From a virus, in the IMG/VR virus record IMGVR_UViG_3300046011_005443, positions 39,121 through 103,120 of that record: a DNA stretch of 64,000 nucleotides; one strand, written 5' to 3'. The notes under the pieces were generated by a model. The model did no database searches. It had not been told where the DNA came from and saw only the letters and a program-made list of their open reading frames with translations. The translations under genes were made by a program, and so were the position numbers. Positions 1 through 9,281 of the stretch are shown here, piece by piece (within the stretch, counting starts at the first letter, position 1; each line of letters begins with the position of its first letter).

Positions 1-3000
1 TCAAAAAACCATTACTAGAGACGCATTAACTAATGCCAAAACAGAAGCACTGGCCAATGTGGGCGGTAACGCAACTGCACAGGCTCGTATTGAAACACTA
101 ATGACCTTAGTAGATGATATCCTTTACGGTGCCACTAATGAAGGCAGTCGTTGTGCCACAGGCAACAGAATGATTGACTATGCTGTGCTGCAATTAGAGA
201 GAAATAGAGATTATATAGTTGCAGAGATTGATGCTTACATCGATTCAACATATACAACTACAGTAACTAATGCCACAGCAGCCACAGATGTGTTTACCTG
301 CACTAGCACTTCCTGGATGAAACGTAATACAGCAGTAAGATTTACAGGAACTGCATTTGGCGGAATTAGCACAGACACTACCTACTATATACAAAACGTT
401 GTAAGTTCAACAACTTTTAAAATTGCTACAACTAGAGATTCAAACACAGCATTTAATATTGCATCAAATGCCACCGGATCTATGACAGTAGCATTGTATT
501 ACAATAGTGCATCGTGCCTGCGAGATGTTGGCACTTATATCGATGCGCTAAAATATGATTTGAAATATCCAGGCAACTACAAATCTAGATACGCAGCTAG
601 ATACTATGCAAATAGTGTAACAGGCAGTTTAGAAGAAGACATGTATTATCTCAGGGATGCCACAGGTCTAAGAGATCAAACACTCGAAGGACTTACTGGT
701 GATCTGTTAGCAGAAAATGAATTCGGTACTTCTAGAGTAAGTGCAGGAGCATATGCTTCGTTGGATCCAGGATGGGGGCCAGAGGATTATCGTACATGGA
801 TTATAACACGTTCACCATATGTGCAGGGGTTGACCACATTGGGCACAGCGGCTGTAGGTCAAAAGATTGATGGCTCACTGCACAACGGTGGTAATGATTC
901 TATAGTTAGCAACGACTTCACCCAGGTAATATCAGATGGTATCGGTGCTTGGATTACTAACAACGGTCGTGCTGAACTTGTTTCAGTGTTTACTTACTAT
1001 GCTCACATTGGATATTTGGCTGAAAATGGCGGACGTATCCGCGGAACAAACGGCAACAATTCATACGGAGATTTTGGTTCTGTAGCAGAAGGGGTTGACA
1101 ACTCTGAAACTGCCGGCACAGCCATAGTTGATAATAGACTGCAATTTGACGCAGAGATCGATCGTGTTATCACTGACGGATCAGCATTGGTGCAATTAGA
1201 ATTCACAAATGCAGGTATTGACTATACAGAAGTCACTTATACACTCACCGGCGGCGGCTCCGGAGCTATAGTCGAAGCAGATGAATTCCGTGATGACGCT
1301 GTGTTTGAAGTTCGAATGTTAGACCTAATTGACGACAGCACTAATGCTCCTGAGGCTGAGGGAAATCTTGGCGGATTTGGTTATATCACAAACTCCAACA
1401 CTGCCCAAGGTGGAACATTGACTTCTGTAACCATAGCTGCCACAGACGGCGAATCTAGTTCTGCTTACATAGGCATGAAGATAGTGCTCACAGGTGGCGC
1501 AGGTGTTGGTCAGTTTGGTATTATCACCACATATAATTCAGGTACAAAAGTAGCTGGGCTGATCAAAGAATCCGACGGTACAGCAGGTTTTGATCATTTA
1601 GTAGCAGGCACAGCAATTATATCTCCAGATGCTTCTTCGACATATATCATTGAACCTAGAGTAACGTTCTCAGCGCCTGGATACACCAGCACAGCTGCCA
1701 CTCTGCCAACCAGCGGAGCCTGGACAGCAGTGAAATATGGCGAAACTGCTGCGGTGTATACTACAGTCACAGGCACATATACAGGCACAGGAGTAGGAGC
1801 CACATTCACCGTGATACGCAATGGATGGAAATATACACCATCAACACAGAGCGCAGGCACAGGATATACCAGACTAGAAACCATAACAATTTTAGGTAAT
1901 AGTCTAGGCGGCACAACTCCTGCCAACGATTTAATAATTACTATTACCGCAGTGAATTCTACCACAGGTGCTATCTTAGATTTTGATCACTCAGGTTACG
2001 GCATAGGTGGCAGATATGTAGCTCTACGCAATGGAGTTACCGCTGGTGCAACATCAGAAGATGGCGTTAATTGGACTTCACAAACTAGCTTGATGCCAAG
2101 CGGAGCGAACTGGTCTGCAATGGCCGCCGGTCTGTTTGACGACAATTCCACAGTGGGCAAGGTCAGCAAATTCGTAGCAGTAGCAGGCACAAGTGCAAAT
2201 ACTACCGGAGCATACAGTAGTGACGGTATTACCTGGTCAGCAACCAGCATGCAGACTTCTGCGGTATGGGTCGATGTGGCCTTCGGTGCACAGAAATTTG
2301 TGGCAGTCAGCAGCGATGTAACCACAGTGAGAATCAGCAATGACGGCGAAACATGGGATCAGACAGGCACATTGACCACGACTGGATTCACAGCCATAGC
2401 CTACGGTAAAAATAGATTTGTTGCAATTAAGAGCGGCACTAATGTTACCAATCATGCCACATCAACCACAGTTACAGGAACATGGACTGCAGGCACATTG
2501 CCGAGTTCGTCAAACTGGAACAGTATCGCCTATGGTAACAACAGATTTGTTGCTATTTCGAGCACCAGCGGCACTGTTGCTGCCTATAGTTTAGACGGTA
2601 TAACTTGGTCATCTAGCACATTACCAGCTACAGCATCGTGGACCAAAGTTACATACGGTCAGGGAGTATTCCTTGCCGTGAGCACAACTACAGCAGCAGC
2701 AACATCGCCAGACGGAGTAACATGGACCACTAGAACTACTTCTACGGCAGCTAGCGGTTTCTCAGCAATCACTTTTGGTAATAGAAATCGCTACGGCCTG
2801 TTTGTAGGTGTAGGTGGCAGCACAGGCACAGTGGCCACTTATATTAGAACCGGAGCCACTGCTAGAGGTCGTGCTAAAGTGGCTGCTGACAAACTGTTCC
2901 AGGTTAATATCACAGAGCCTGGATCGGGATATGCCTCGGCGCCAACAATTACATTCACTGATCCTAATAACACATTTGAATCCCCCGTGACCGTGAGAAC

Positions 3001-3892
3001 CGGCAGCGGTGTGTTAGCTAATCCTAGTTTTGTTAACAGAGGATCGGGTTATGTCACAGGTAGCGGTGAAGTAGACATAGGTGATGGTTATTCCAACCTA
3101 TTCCAACCTGGTTCGTTTGTGGCGCTGAGAAGAATCAGCATTCAACCAGTGCCCGGAGCCAACGTGGTGTTCAGTCATCTACCTGACAGAACTTTTAAGT
3201 TGGTCAACGTGATCACATTCTTGGGTGAAAACGAGGGTGCTTACACAGCATTCTTCCAAATTAGCCCACAACTGACAAGATCAGAAGCTCCGGCAGACGG
3301 AGTTAGTGTTGAAACTAGGATTAGATACAGTCAGGTTAGATTAACTGGACACGATTTCTTGGACATAGGCACAGGCAGTTTCATTGACACTAATTATCCC
3401 GGTGCGCCTAATCAACCTGCTATTCCTGCCAACGAAGCTGTGGACAACGGAGGAGGTCGAGTGTTCTTTACCTCCACAGACCAAGACGGTAACTTCCGTG
3501 TTGGTGATCTGTTTGCTATCGAGCAAAGCACTGGTATTGCTACACTGAATGCAGATGCATTTAACATTAGCGGACTGCAAGAACTTAACTTGGGCAACGT
3601 AACACTAGGCGGCGGTTCAGCTACAATCACTGAATTTTCAACAGATCCATTCTTTACAGCAGATTCGGATAATATTGTGCCCACACAGCGAGCAATCAAA
3701 GCTTATATTGCGGGCCAAATTGGAGGTGGTGGTGCAAGTTTGAACGTGAACTCTATCACAGCAGGTAGTGTGTTTATTAGTTCTAACATTATAACTACTA
3801 CTACTGGCGGCCCAATTAAAATAAATGCTAATTTTGAATTCAGAGGCGGAGTTACCGGAGTTCCCCTGGCATTCAACTACTTTTTGAACTAA
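1..3892 (+). CDS. Large virion/tail-fibre-like protein with beta-propeller repeats (5' end outside window)
   Basis: The reading frame is open from base 2, so the true start lies upstream and at least 1,296 residues are visible. An internal GTG at 59 is not a convincing start. Between about 2000 and 2870 there are six or seven repeats of a [K/R]FVA(I/V) strand followed 12-20 residues later by an Asp-box-like S-x-D-G-x-x-W motif, the pattern of BNR/sialidase-type beta-propellers. The C-terminal part (about 3450-3890) carries DQDGNFRVGDLF and a run of beta-strand and Gly-rich residues, which I associate with structural proteins of T4-like marine phages. The product is probably a baseplate- or fibre-associated virion protein that contacts the host surface. 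The propeller could bind glycan; hydrolase activity is not shown. A late-promoter-like CTAAATAT overlaps its stop codon. Confidence 0.7.
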   Translation, partial: QKTITRDALTNAKTEALANVGGNATAQARIETLMTLVDDILYGATNEGSRCATGNRMIDYAVLQLERNRDYIVAEIDAYIDSTYTTTVTNATAATDVFTCTSTSWMKRNTAVRFTGTAFGGISTDTTYYIQNVVSSTTFKIATTRDSNTAFNIASNATGSMTVALYYNSASCLRDVGTYIDALKYDLKYPGNYKSRYAARYYANSVTGSLEEDMYYLRDATGLRDQTLEGLTGDLLAENEFGTSRVSAGAYASLDPGWGPEDYRTWIITRSPYVQGLTTLGTAAVGQKIDGSLHNGGNDSIVSNDFTQVISDGIGAWITNNGRAELVSVFTYYAHIGYLAENGGRIRGTNGNNSYGDFGSVAEGVDNSETAGTAIVDNRLQFDAEIDRVITDGSALVQLEFTNAGIDYTEVTYTLTGGGSGAIVEADEFRDDAVFEVRMLDLIDDSTNAPEAEGNLGGFGYITNSNTAQGGTLTSVTIAATDGESSSAYIGMKIVLTGGAGVGQFGIITTYNSGTKVAGLIKESDGTAGFDHLVAGTAIISPDASSTYIIEPRVTFSAPGYTSTAATLPTSGAWTAVKYGETAAVYTTVTGTYTGTGVGATFTVIRNGWKYTPSTQSAGTGYTRLETITILGNSLGGTTPANDLIITITAVNSTTGAILDFDHSGYGIGGRYVALRNGVTAGATSEDGVNWTSQTSLMPSGANWSAMAAGLFDDNSTVGKVSKFVAVAGTSANTTGAYSSDGITWSATSMQTSAVWVDVAFGAQKFVAVSSDVTTVRISNDGETWDQTGTLTTTGFTAIAYGKNRFVAIKSGTNVTNHATSTTVTGTWTAGTLPSSSNWNSIAYGNNRFVAISSTSGTVAAYSLDGITWSSSTLPATASWTKVTYGQGVFLAVSTTTAAATSPDGVTWTTRTTSTAASGFSAITFGNRNRYGLFVGVGGSTGTVATYIRTGATARGRAKVAADKLFQVNITEPGSGYASAPTITFTDPNNTFESPVTVRTGSGVLANPSFVNRGSGYVTGSGEVDIGDGYSNLFQPGSFVALRRISIQPVPGANVVFSHLPDRTFKLVNVITFLGENEGAYTAFFQISPQLTRSEAPADGVSVETRIRYSQVRLTGHDFLDIGTGSFIDTNYPGAPNQPAIPANEAVDNGGGRVFFTSTDQDGNFRVGDLFAIEQSTGIATLNADAFNISGLQELNLGNVTLGGGSATITEFSTDPFFTADSDNIVPTQRAIKAYIAGQIGGGGASLNVNSITAGSVFISSNIITTTTGGPIKINANFEFRGGVTGVPLAFNYFLN

Positions 3893-3915
3893 ATATATAC
3901 ATGGAGAAATAAATT

Positions 3916-4236
3916 ATGGCAACAGGAAGATTAGGAACCGCAGATTTATCAGCAGTCACGCTGACAACACTGTATACAGTGCCTGCTACAACATTCACAG
4001 TGGCAACAGTCAGTGTGGTAAATCGTGGTGCAAGTGCAGCACTGATACGAATAGCACTAGCAAGTTCTGCGTCACCCACTGACGCTGAATGGCTGGAATA
4101 TGACGTGAGTCTATCTCCTAAAGGTGTGTTAGAACGCACCGGTATTGTTATGGATGCAGCAAAATTACTGGTAGTTCGTTCCAGTGCTACTGGTGTCAAT
4201 GCAGTGGTCTATGGCATTGAAACTGCAACGGCCTAA
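3916..4236 (+). CDS. Small putative virion protein
   Basis: 106 residues, with GGAGAA seven bases before ATG and a late-promoter-like CTAAATAT at 3890-3897. The sequence alternates hydrophobic and Thr/Ser/Val residues (predicted all-beta) and has no transmembrane segment or catalytic motif. It sits between two large fibre-like genes in the same direction, so a minor structural or trimerising role is plausible. I do not recognise the family. Confidence 0.55.
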   Translation: MATGRLGTADLSAVTLTTLYTVPATTFTVATVSVVNRGASAALIRIALASSASPTDAEWLEYDVSLSPKGVLERTGIVMDAAKLLVVRSSATGVNAVVYGIETATA

Positions 4237-4249
4237 CTAGGAGAATACC

Positions 4250-5152
4250 ATGGGTAGAAAACATACAGCAGGAACAGCAGGCGGCTCAGGAGTTGGTGGT
4301 TTTAATATAGATAACACCACCCTAACTGCTGCTGACGATCTGGACATTACCATAGATCCTGCCGGCACTGGCATATTTAAAATAGCTGGTGATGCACAGC
4401 TACAGGCTCAGGGGGATCTTCGATTTGCAGATTCAGATAGTTCAAACTGGGTGGCGTTTCAAGGCCCAGCTACAGTCTCATCAAATGTAACCTGGACACT
4501 GCCCGGTACAGACGGCACAAACACACAGTTGTTATCAACTAATGGATCAGGTGTGTTAAGTTGGGCCACTGCCGGATTATCTTTAACGGATAATACCTCT
4601 GATGCTGCATCTCACTTTGTGACGTTGACTACATCTACTACAGATACTACTATCACCTCAGTGAGACGTAGTTCTTCAAAATTGACTTTCCAGCCCAGCA
4701 CAGGAACATTAAGTGTCACTGAGTTAAGAGTAGCAGGACTGGCTACAAGTCTCCAAGTAGAAAATGTGCAGACAAGCAGTTATACCTGTGTATTAGAAGA
4801 CGCTGGAAAAGTTGTTACCATGAACAACACCAGCTCAGCAACTATAACCATACCTCCCAATAGCAGTGTGGCGTATCCCATAGGCACAGTGATCAGCATA
4901 GCTAGAATCAACACGGGTAGTGTAGCTCTCACAGCAGGTGCTGGAGTCACACTCACAGGAAATACTGGTACTGGGGCTATGAATGCTAACGAACAATTAT
5001 TTTGTAGAAAACGCAGCACAGACACCTGGTTGGTAGTTCACACCTTGGTCACTGGTTCCGTTAGCGCCACTGGTGGTACAGTCACAACACCCGCCGGATA
5101 TAAACTTCATCAGTTTACATCAACTGGTGCCCAAAGTTTTATTATATCGTAA
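4250..5152 (+). CDS. Fibre-like structural protein
   Basis: 300 residues with a good ribosome site (TAGGAGAA) before ATG. The composition is Thr/Ser/Gly/Ala-rich and beta-like, as in phage fibre shafts. Early segments such as WTLPGTDGTNTQLLSTNGSG resemble the repeat found in many marine phage tail-fibre proteins. The last 20 residues (GYKLHQFTSTGAQSFIIS) resemble the opening of glycine-rich adhesin domains, and the next gene encodes just such a protein. The pair may therefore form shaft and tip. No enzyme motif is seen. Confidence 0.6.
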   Translation: MGRKHTAGTAGGSGVGGFNIDNTTLTAADDLDITIDPAGTGIFKIAGDAQLQAQGDLRFADSDSSNWVAFQGPATVSSNVTWTLPGTDGTNTQLLSTNGSGVLSWATAGLSLTDNTSDAASHFVTLTTSTTDTTITSVRRSSSKLTFQPSTGTLSVTELRVAGLATSLQVENVQTSSYTCVLEDAGKVVTMNNTSSATITIPPNSSVAYPIGTVISIARINTGSVALTAGAGVTLTGNTGTGAMNANEQLFCRKRSTDTWLVVHTLVTGSVSATGGTVTTPAGYKLHQFTSTGAQSFIIS

Positions 5153-5167
5153 GCATAGGAGAAATAT

Positions 5168-6112
5168 ATGCCTTTTATCAGCACAATAAGAAGTCAATCA
5201 AATATTCAACAGCCCGAAAAAGCAATTTCGGAATCTATCTATGAAATCACTGGCGGTGATAAAGTATACACTGCTGGCGGCTATACCATTCACATGTTTA
5301 CCACCGTGGGAGATCATCAGCTAAATGTCAAAGTCAAAGACCAATACAAAAATTCAGCAATGAATTTGGTGAATACCGCCGCTGGTATAACTGTGGAGTA
5401 TCTAGTTATTGGCGGTGGCGGCAGCGGCGGCCAGGGATACAGCACCAACGGCAATGGTGGCGGCGGTGCCGGAGGATACCTATCAGGCACCACACCCCTG
5501 ACAACAGGCACGACGCCAGTTACAGTTGGCACAGGTGGTGGACCTCAACCTTACAATGGCGGTGCAAATGGCGCTTCTAGTAATCTTGGACCTATACAGG
5601 GCATCTATGGAGGTTACGGCGGCTATTATCATGGCTCAGCCGGCCAATACGGTGGAAGTGGTGGCGGAGCAGCCTACGGCTACGGCGCCGGTTCGAGCCA
5701 ACCGGGTCAAGGGTTTCCAGGTAGTCCATACACATATACTTGGTCGGGCGGTGGCGGTGGTGGGTCCAGTCAAGCCGGTCAGAATCATCAAGGTGGACTT
5801 GGTACCAGCAGCTCAATCACTGGCTCTGCATTAGCTCGAGCAGGTGGTGGTGGTGGTGGTGGTAACAGCTCAGAACCAGGTGGAGATGGAGCCAGCGGTG
5901 GCGGTAGAGGTCACGGATCTACTCCAAATTGGGGCTACAGCTACTATTCATACAGTCAAGATCCTCGCGGAGGATGGGGAGTAACTCATGCCTATACAGC
6001 TAATTCCGGATCAGGCGGCGGCGCAGGCTCATACTGGGCTCCAAACATTGGCTGGGGTGCAGGTTCGGGATACGGTGCCAGCGGCCTAGTGGTAGTAAGG
6101 TATCCTAACTAA
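5168..6112 (+). CDS. Glycine-rich tail-fibre tip adhesin
   Basis: 314 residues after TAGGAGAAATAT. Residues 1-75 form an ordered beta region, followed by VEYLVIGGGGSGG and about 200 residues of Gly-rich repeats interrupted by Tyr, Asn and Ser. It closes with GASGLVVVRYP, a typical end of the phage Gly-rich domain. The layout matches Gly-rich adhesins such as the T4-type gp38 receptor-binding tips, where polyglycine sandwiches display variable loops. It probably contacts the host receptor at the distal end of a fibre. It is not a scaffold or collagen protein, because the Gly runs lack the G-X-Y period. The stop codon overlaps the next start (TAATG). Confidence 0.7.
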   Translation: MPFISTIRSQSNIQQPEKAISESIYEITGGDKVYTAGGYTIHMFTTVGDHQLNVKVKDQYKNSAMNLVNTAAGITVEYLVIGGGGSGGQGYSTNGNGGGGAGGYLSGTTPLTTGTTPVTVGTGGGPQPYNGGANGASSNLGPIQGIYGGYGGYYHGSAGQYGGSGGGAAYGYGAGSSQPGQGFPGSPYTYTWSGGGGGGSSQAGQNHQGGLGTSSSITGSALARAGGGGGGGNSSEPGGDGASGGGRGHGSTPNWGYSYYSYSQDPRGGWGVTHAYTANSGSGGGAGSYWAPNIGWGAGSGYGASGLVVVRYPN

Positions 6113-6540
6113 TGGCAATTTTTAAAACCAATCGAGACATATTCACAGCGCCTTGGGAAGATGAATTGTTCAATGAGAATTGGATGGATCATGATGTTCC
6201 TTATGCGCCACCAACTGTGGATTGGAAATATGATAGAGAAATGAGGATCGAGGATGTGGAAATCTGGGAACAGATTTGCTACAAAACCGGAGGCATAGGG
6301 TTATATGCTGCATATCTGCCCTATGCTGAATTTTATATTGTCACAGGAAAATGGATACAGGCAAAACCTGGCAATATTGAATGTTTTTACGGCCCAGGTT
6401 CCATGCAGGCTGCATATCGCAGAGCCAAAGAAGTAGGAATGATAGTTGCTGTAAAAGAAACCTGGGTAGACGATAAAGATCTGTGGTTGCATCAACCTGG
6501 TGGAGCCAAACAGCAAGGCAATGTCACATTGTCTGATTAA
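6112..6540 (+). CDS. Unknown protein, paralogue of the 9979 gene
   Basis: 142 residues with start and upstream stop overlapping as TAATG. The core W-E-x-I-x-x-K-x-G-x-I-G-x-Y-A-A-x-x-P-Y-x-E-F-Y-x-V (residues about 53-79) recurs in the product of the gene at 9979. Both proteins end with a W-V-D motif. It follows the adhesin gene and precedes the convergent oxygenase cluster. The cytosol-like composition lacks a signal peptide or membrane segment. I cannot assign a function; a chaperone or modifier for the fibre tip is only a guess from position. Confidence 0.6.
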   Translation: MAIFKTNRDIFTAPWEDELFNENWMDHDVPYAPPTVDWKYDREMRIEDVEIWEQICYKTGGIGLYAAYLPYAEFYIVTGKWIQAKPGNIECFYGPGSMQAAYRRAKEVGMIVAVKETWVDDKDLWLHQPGGAKQQGNVTLSD

Positions 6541-6548
6541 TTCCGGAA

Positions 6549-7148
6549 CTAGGCATATTCAAAGTTTGCGCTAATGCTAATCCTAAGCTCTTTACTGTAA
6601 TTTTTTTCCACCATGTGTGGAACATTAGATCTAAATATCAAAAGCAAATCGTCTACTGGTTCATACGTACAGGTTTTCCTGCTAGCAAAATTTTCAAGAT
6701 TGCCTTCTACCGGAAGAGTATACATGTCAGTCATGGCTTCTATGCTTCTAAACCGAATTTTTCCACAATTTTCTAACACAGACAGATAGTAACTAACACT
6801 GAAATGAGATCGTGTGTGTTGATGATATTCTTGATAGGCTCCCGGTTCTGCAAGATTAAACCAAAAGTCTTTGCAGTAAAGAGTTTCGATGGGAAGATTA
6901 ATACCGTAGTTTTTACCAAATTCGTGTACCTTGTTTCGAAGCAGCTCAATCAAGGATATAACTATAGTGTCTTGATCAGATCTATAATCATAAAATCCCA
7001 CAGTATTGTAGGTATCACAGGCCCACTTGGTAACAGTATGACCTTGAGTCTGAAAATATATGGTCTTGGCCTTGTTTACAAGATACTGTCTATGTTGAAA
7101 ATTTAATGTATCATTGTAGATCAGTGTGGGGAACCAACCGTCTATCAT
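6549..7148 (-). CDS. 2OG-Fe(II) oxygenase-like protein (TIGR02466 type)
   Basis: 199 residues. A double-stranded beta-helix fits residues about 95-195, with putative iron ligands H109-x-H111 (YHQH), H178 (VPHMV) and a 2-oxoglutarate-binding R189 (ELRISIS). The opening 'WFPTLIY' is typical of the putative 2OG-Fe(II) oxygenase family TIGR02466, which uses HxH where HxD is usual. Such enzymes hydroxylate an unknown substrate using O2 and 2-oxoglutarate. Last gene of a four- or five-gene minus-strand operon: its ATG overlaps the stop of the preceding gene by four bases. The substrate is unknown; position beside fibre genes suggests a virion protein or surface glycan. Confidence 0.75.
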   Translation of the reverse strand: MIDGWFPTLIYNDTLNFQHRQYLVNKAKTIYFQTQGHTVTKWACDTYNTVGFYDYRSDQDTIVISLIELLRNKVHEFGKNYGINLPIETLYCKDFWFNLAEPGAYQEYHQHTRSHFSVSYYLSVLENCGKIRFRSIEAMTDMYTLPVEGNLENFASRKTCTYEPVDDLLLIFRSNVPHMVEKNYSKELRISISANFEYA

Positions 7149-7822
7149 TTGGTGTATTGGATATAGGATTTCTCAGCCACAGCATCACCGGGTTTAGTAG
7201 ATGTTTTATATTCTTTTAGAAGTTCTAGACTAGGGACGGTGCCTAGCATGCCCAAAGAATCACGTTTGTCCCATTTCCATTCTGCATTTGGTCCATGAGC
7301 ATCTACATAATGAAAGAAAGCCTGCACTTGCCAAGCATCTTGACCTTTGTCGAAAGGTTCGCGCCAATGAGGCACATCACATCCTCGATAAATTGCTAGG
7401 TCACCGGGTAGTAGATCCACTCGATTACCATCCATATATATTGACCAAACTTTGTCAGCATCGTAATTGAAATTGAAACACAGAGTTGCAGAAATTTCAC
7501 AACTAGGCCTATCTACATGGGGAGTAAGTGTGTCACCGTTTCTATAAACTCTATAATAGCAATAAGTTGGAAACAGAGAAAAACCCACTGCTTGTTCTAG
7601 CACAGGTTGCAGATGCAACAACATGCTTTCCATTGCAGGATCACAGTATTTTGAATGAGCTTCAGCACACTGAGCTCCGTCGCCCATTAAGGCTTTTTCC
7701 GGAGTGAAATCTTGCATTTCATCAAACAGAGCATATTGAGTGACAAAATCTCTTAGTTCCGTGGAGATTGCGGATCTTAATACTAAGTATTTGTTTTTTT
7801 CAAAAAAGTCTTTATTTTCCAT
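7145..7822 (-). CDS. 2OG-Fe(II) oxygenase-like protein (HxD...H)
   Basis: 225 residues when started at ATG 7822, which is preceded by AAGGAGC at good spacing. A longer in-frame start at 7852 would lie inside the upstream gene and lacks this site. Putative Fe ligands are H102-x-D104 (TPHVDRP) and H152 (DVPHWRE), embedded in 'PGDLAIYRG', the usual strand of the cupin-like core. The sequence resembles phytanoyl/prolyl-hydroxylase-like proteins of marine phages. It overlaps the stop of the upstream gene by 11 bases. Substrate unknown. Confidence 0.75.
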   Translation of the reverse strand: MENKDFFEKNKYLVLRSAISTELRDFVTQYALFDEMQDFTPEKALMGDGAQCAEAHSKYCDPAMESMLLHLQPVLEQAVGFSLFPTYCYYRVYRNGDTLTPHVDRPSCEISATLCFNFNYDADKVWSIYMDGNRVDLLPGDLAIYRGCDVPHWREPFDKGQDAWQVQAFFHYVDAHGPNAEWKWDKRDSLGMLGTVPSLELLKEYKTSTKPGDAVAEKSYIQYTK

Positions 7823-8615
7823 TTGAAGCTCCTTGATGAAAAGGACAACCAAGTGCTTGTTGTTCTATTTTTTCATGCAGTCTTTTTTTGTTATTATAAA
7901 GTTGAGTAGAATCACGATATTCATCTCTTTTCATCACAAATTTATCAATGCCAAATACTCGTTGATATTCGGACTGAGTGACCAAATGATGCACAAGTTT
8001 GATCTTCTTTTCAGTCATAGGGTGCATAATAGCCAGTGGAGTCAACGGCAGTATGGTGCAAGTTTGCAATTCTTTGGTCTGTTTTACAAATAGGTTAATT
8101 TCAGTGGCATGGGTATATTTGTAGTTCACTAAGCCAGGCAATACTGATATAACTCCATGGGTGTCTTGCATATTCCATAACGGTTCAGTCCAAGTAAAAT
8201 TCATGTCTTTTTTAGTTTTAATTGCCCAGGGAGAAATAAGTTTTATATTATGACCATGCTGGCCAGCAAAGCCAGGAAATTGCACACCTGGATGATTAGT
8301 AGGAGTAGAAACGTCCCCGTTAGAACTCACCCATTCCCACTCTTTTTCAGATCCTATGGGATTTACCATCATATTCATTTCAAACCATGAAGGAATAGCT
8401 ATGCCTTTTTTATAGTATTCTATAATTGCGTTACAATGTTTTATGGTTACCAAAGGGGGATCAGAGTCTGGCACTTTTGATGGCAACTGTCTCCACCAAT
8501 CCGGAGCATACTTCATAGCCCAGTCAATTTTAGCGTAGTCGTAGGCATGTGCAAGATGAGTAAAGCAGTCTACTACCACTTCTTCTTGTCTAGTAAAAAA
8601 ATACGGAAATTTCAT
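7812..8615 (-). CDS. Unknown protein of a family also present at 14799 (DUF6065-like)
   Basis: 267 residues, four-base overlap with the preceding gene. The N-terminal half contains DWWRQLP, then 'PSWFEMNMMV'; the second half holds paired beta segments ending in LPLTPLAIMHP. The same order is seen in the 242-residue product at 14799: a Trp-rich lead, IPSDYLLIQTS, then AGTPLAQLIAVP. I consider both to belong to the DUF6065-like group found beside 2OG oxygenases in phages, but this is from memory and unverified. The strand pattern suggests a beta-rich fold, with no clear metal ligands. The C-terminus (CPFHQGASNGK) is short and basic. Confidence 0.55.
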   Translation of the reverse strand: MKFPYFFTRQEEVVVDCFTHLAHAYDYAKIDWAMKYAPDWWRQLPSKVPDSDPPLVTIKHCNAIIEYYKKGIAIPSWFEMNMMVNPIGSEKEWEWVSSNGDVSTPTNHPGVQFPGFAGQHGHNIKLISPWAIKTKKDMNFTWTEPLWNMQDTHGVISVLPGLVNYKYTHATEINLFVKQTKELQTCTILPLTPLAIMHPMTEKKIKLVHHLVTQSEYQRVFGIDKFVMKRDEYRDSTQLYNNKKRLHEKIEQQALGCPFHQGASNGK

Positions 8616-9280
8616 AATAATATTTGTCTCGATGCAGGAATAGGAAAATAATCAGAACTTACTTCTTGAATAAAAAATACCTGTGTAAGTCTGGGCCTGT
8701 TATCATGCCCTGTAAATTTATTTACACCATGATACTGGAATCCGTCATAGGCAACAATTCTATTATAGATATTTTTAAAATTCACAGTTTCTTCAAATAG
8801 ACTGTTGTTTTCCTGTAGCTTTTCATTATAGAAATCAGTTTTAGTTCTATCAAAGTTCAAAAACATATCTTGTTTTTCTTCTAGATTGATCGGTATATCA
8901 AATGGTTTTTTTGGTCTAAACAACGAAGTGCCGCAGCCCGTATCTATACCGGGAGTGAGATATATCACCCCAGCATATGGCTTATAGTCTGCATGAATCC
9001 ATCCTTGATTGATTGATGAGTATTGATCTGGTTCTGCAATTTGGAAGTAGGTTTCCACAGCCCATTTAACACTGTTGGTTTTTTTAAAATCAAAGGTCAG
9101 GGAAAATAGCTTATCGCAGAAATTTTTAAAAAATACAGGATTTACAGAATCTAGGGAAGGTGATCTTTTGCCAGGCCATGGCACATTAGAAGTTGTTTTG
9201 AATTCTAAAGATAACGCAAACTCTCTGATCACATTCGGATCGTTATAAAAATTATCTACACACAGAGAAGGAAAATACAT
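8612..9280 (-). CDS. 2OG-Fe(II) oxygenase-like protein (DUF6445-like)
   Basis: 222 residues. 'WIHADYKPYAGVIYLTP' (residues about 94-110) gives H96-x-D98, followed by a GTSLFR strand; H184 (FQYHGV) and R197 (RPRLTQVFF) complete a 2OG/Fe(II) facial triad and 2OG anchor. The arrangement matches DUF6445-like proteins often found with prolyl-hydroxylase-like genes. It lies one base downstream of the first operon gene (9282-9911) and overlaps the next. Probably a protein or glycan hydroxylase; substrate unknown. Confidence 0.65.
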   Translation of the reverse strand: MYFPSLCVDNFYNDPNVIREFALSLEFKTTSNVPWPGKRSPSLDSVNPVFFKNFCDKLFSLTFDFKKTNSVKWAVETYFQIAEPDQYSSINQGWIHADYKPYAGVIYLTPGIDTGCGTSLFRPKKPFDIPINLEEKQDMFLNFDRTKTDFYNEKLQENNSLFEETVNFKNIYNRIVAYDGFQYHGVNKFTGHDNRPRLTQVFFIQEVSSDYFPIPASRQILL

Positions 9281-9281
9281 A

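Noticed and set aside
5526-5834. 102-codon second frame in the glycine-rich gene
   Set aside because: It is a frame-shifted reading of Gly/Ser repeats (Val/Ala/Met-rich) without similarity to anything known.
5400-6110. Tandem GGTGGCGG-type repeats as a possible CRISPR or satellite
   Set aside because: They are Gly codon runs of the adhesin gene, without regular repeat and spacer units.
6804-7106. 100-codon plus-strand open frame within the oxygenase gene at 6549
   Set aside because: It is a shadow of a gene whose metal-binding residues are intact, and it has no ribosome site or neighbour on that strand.
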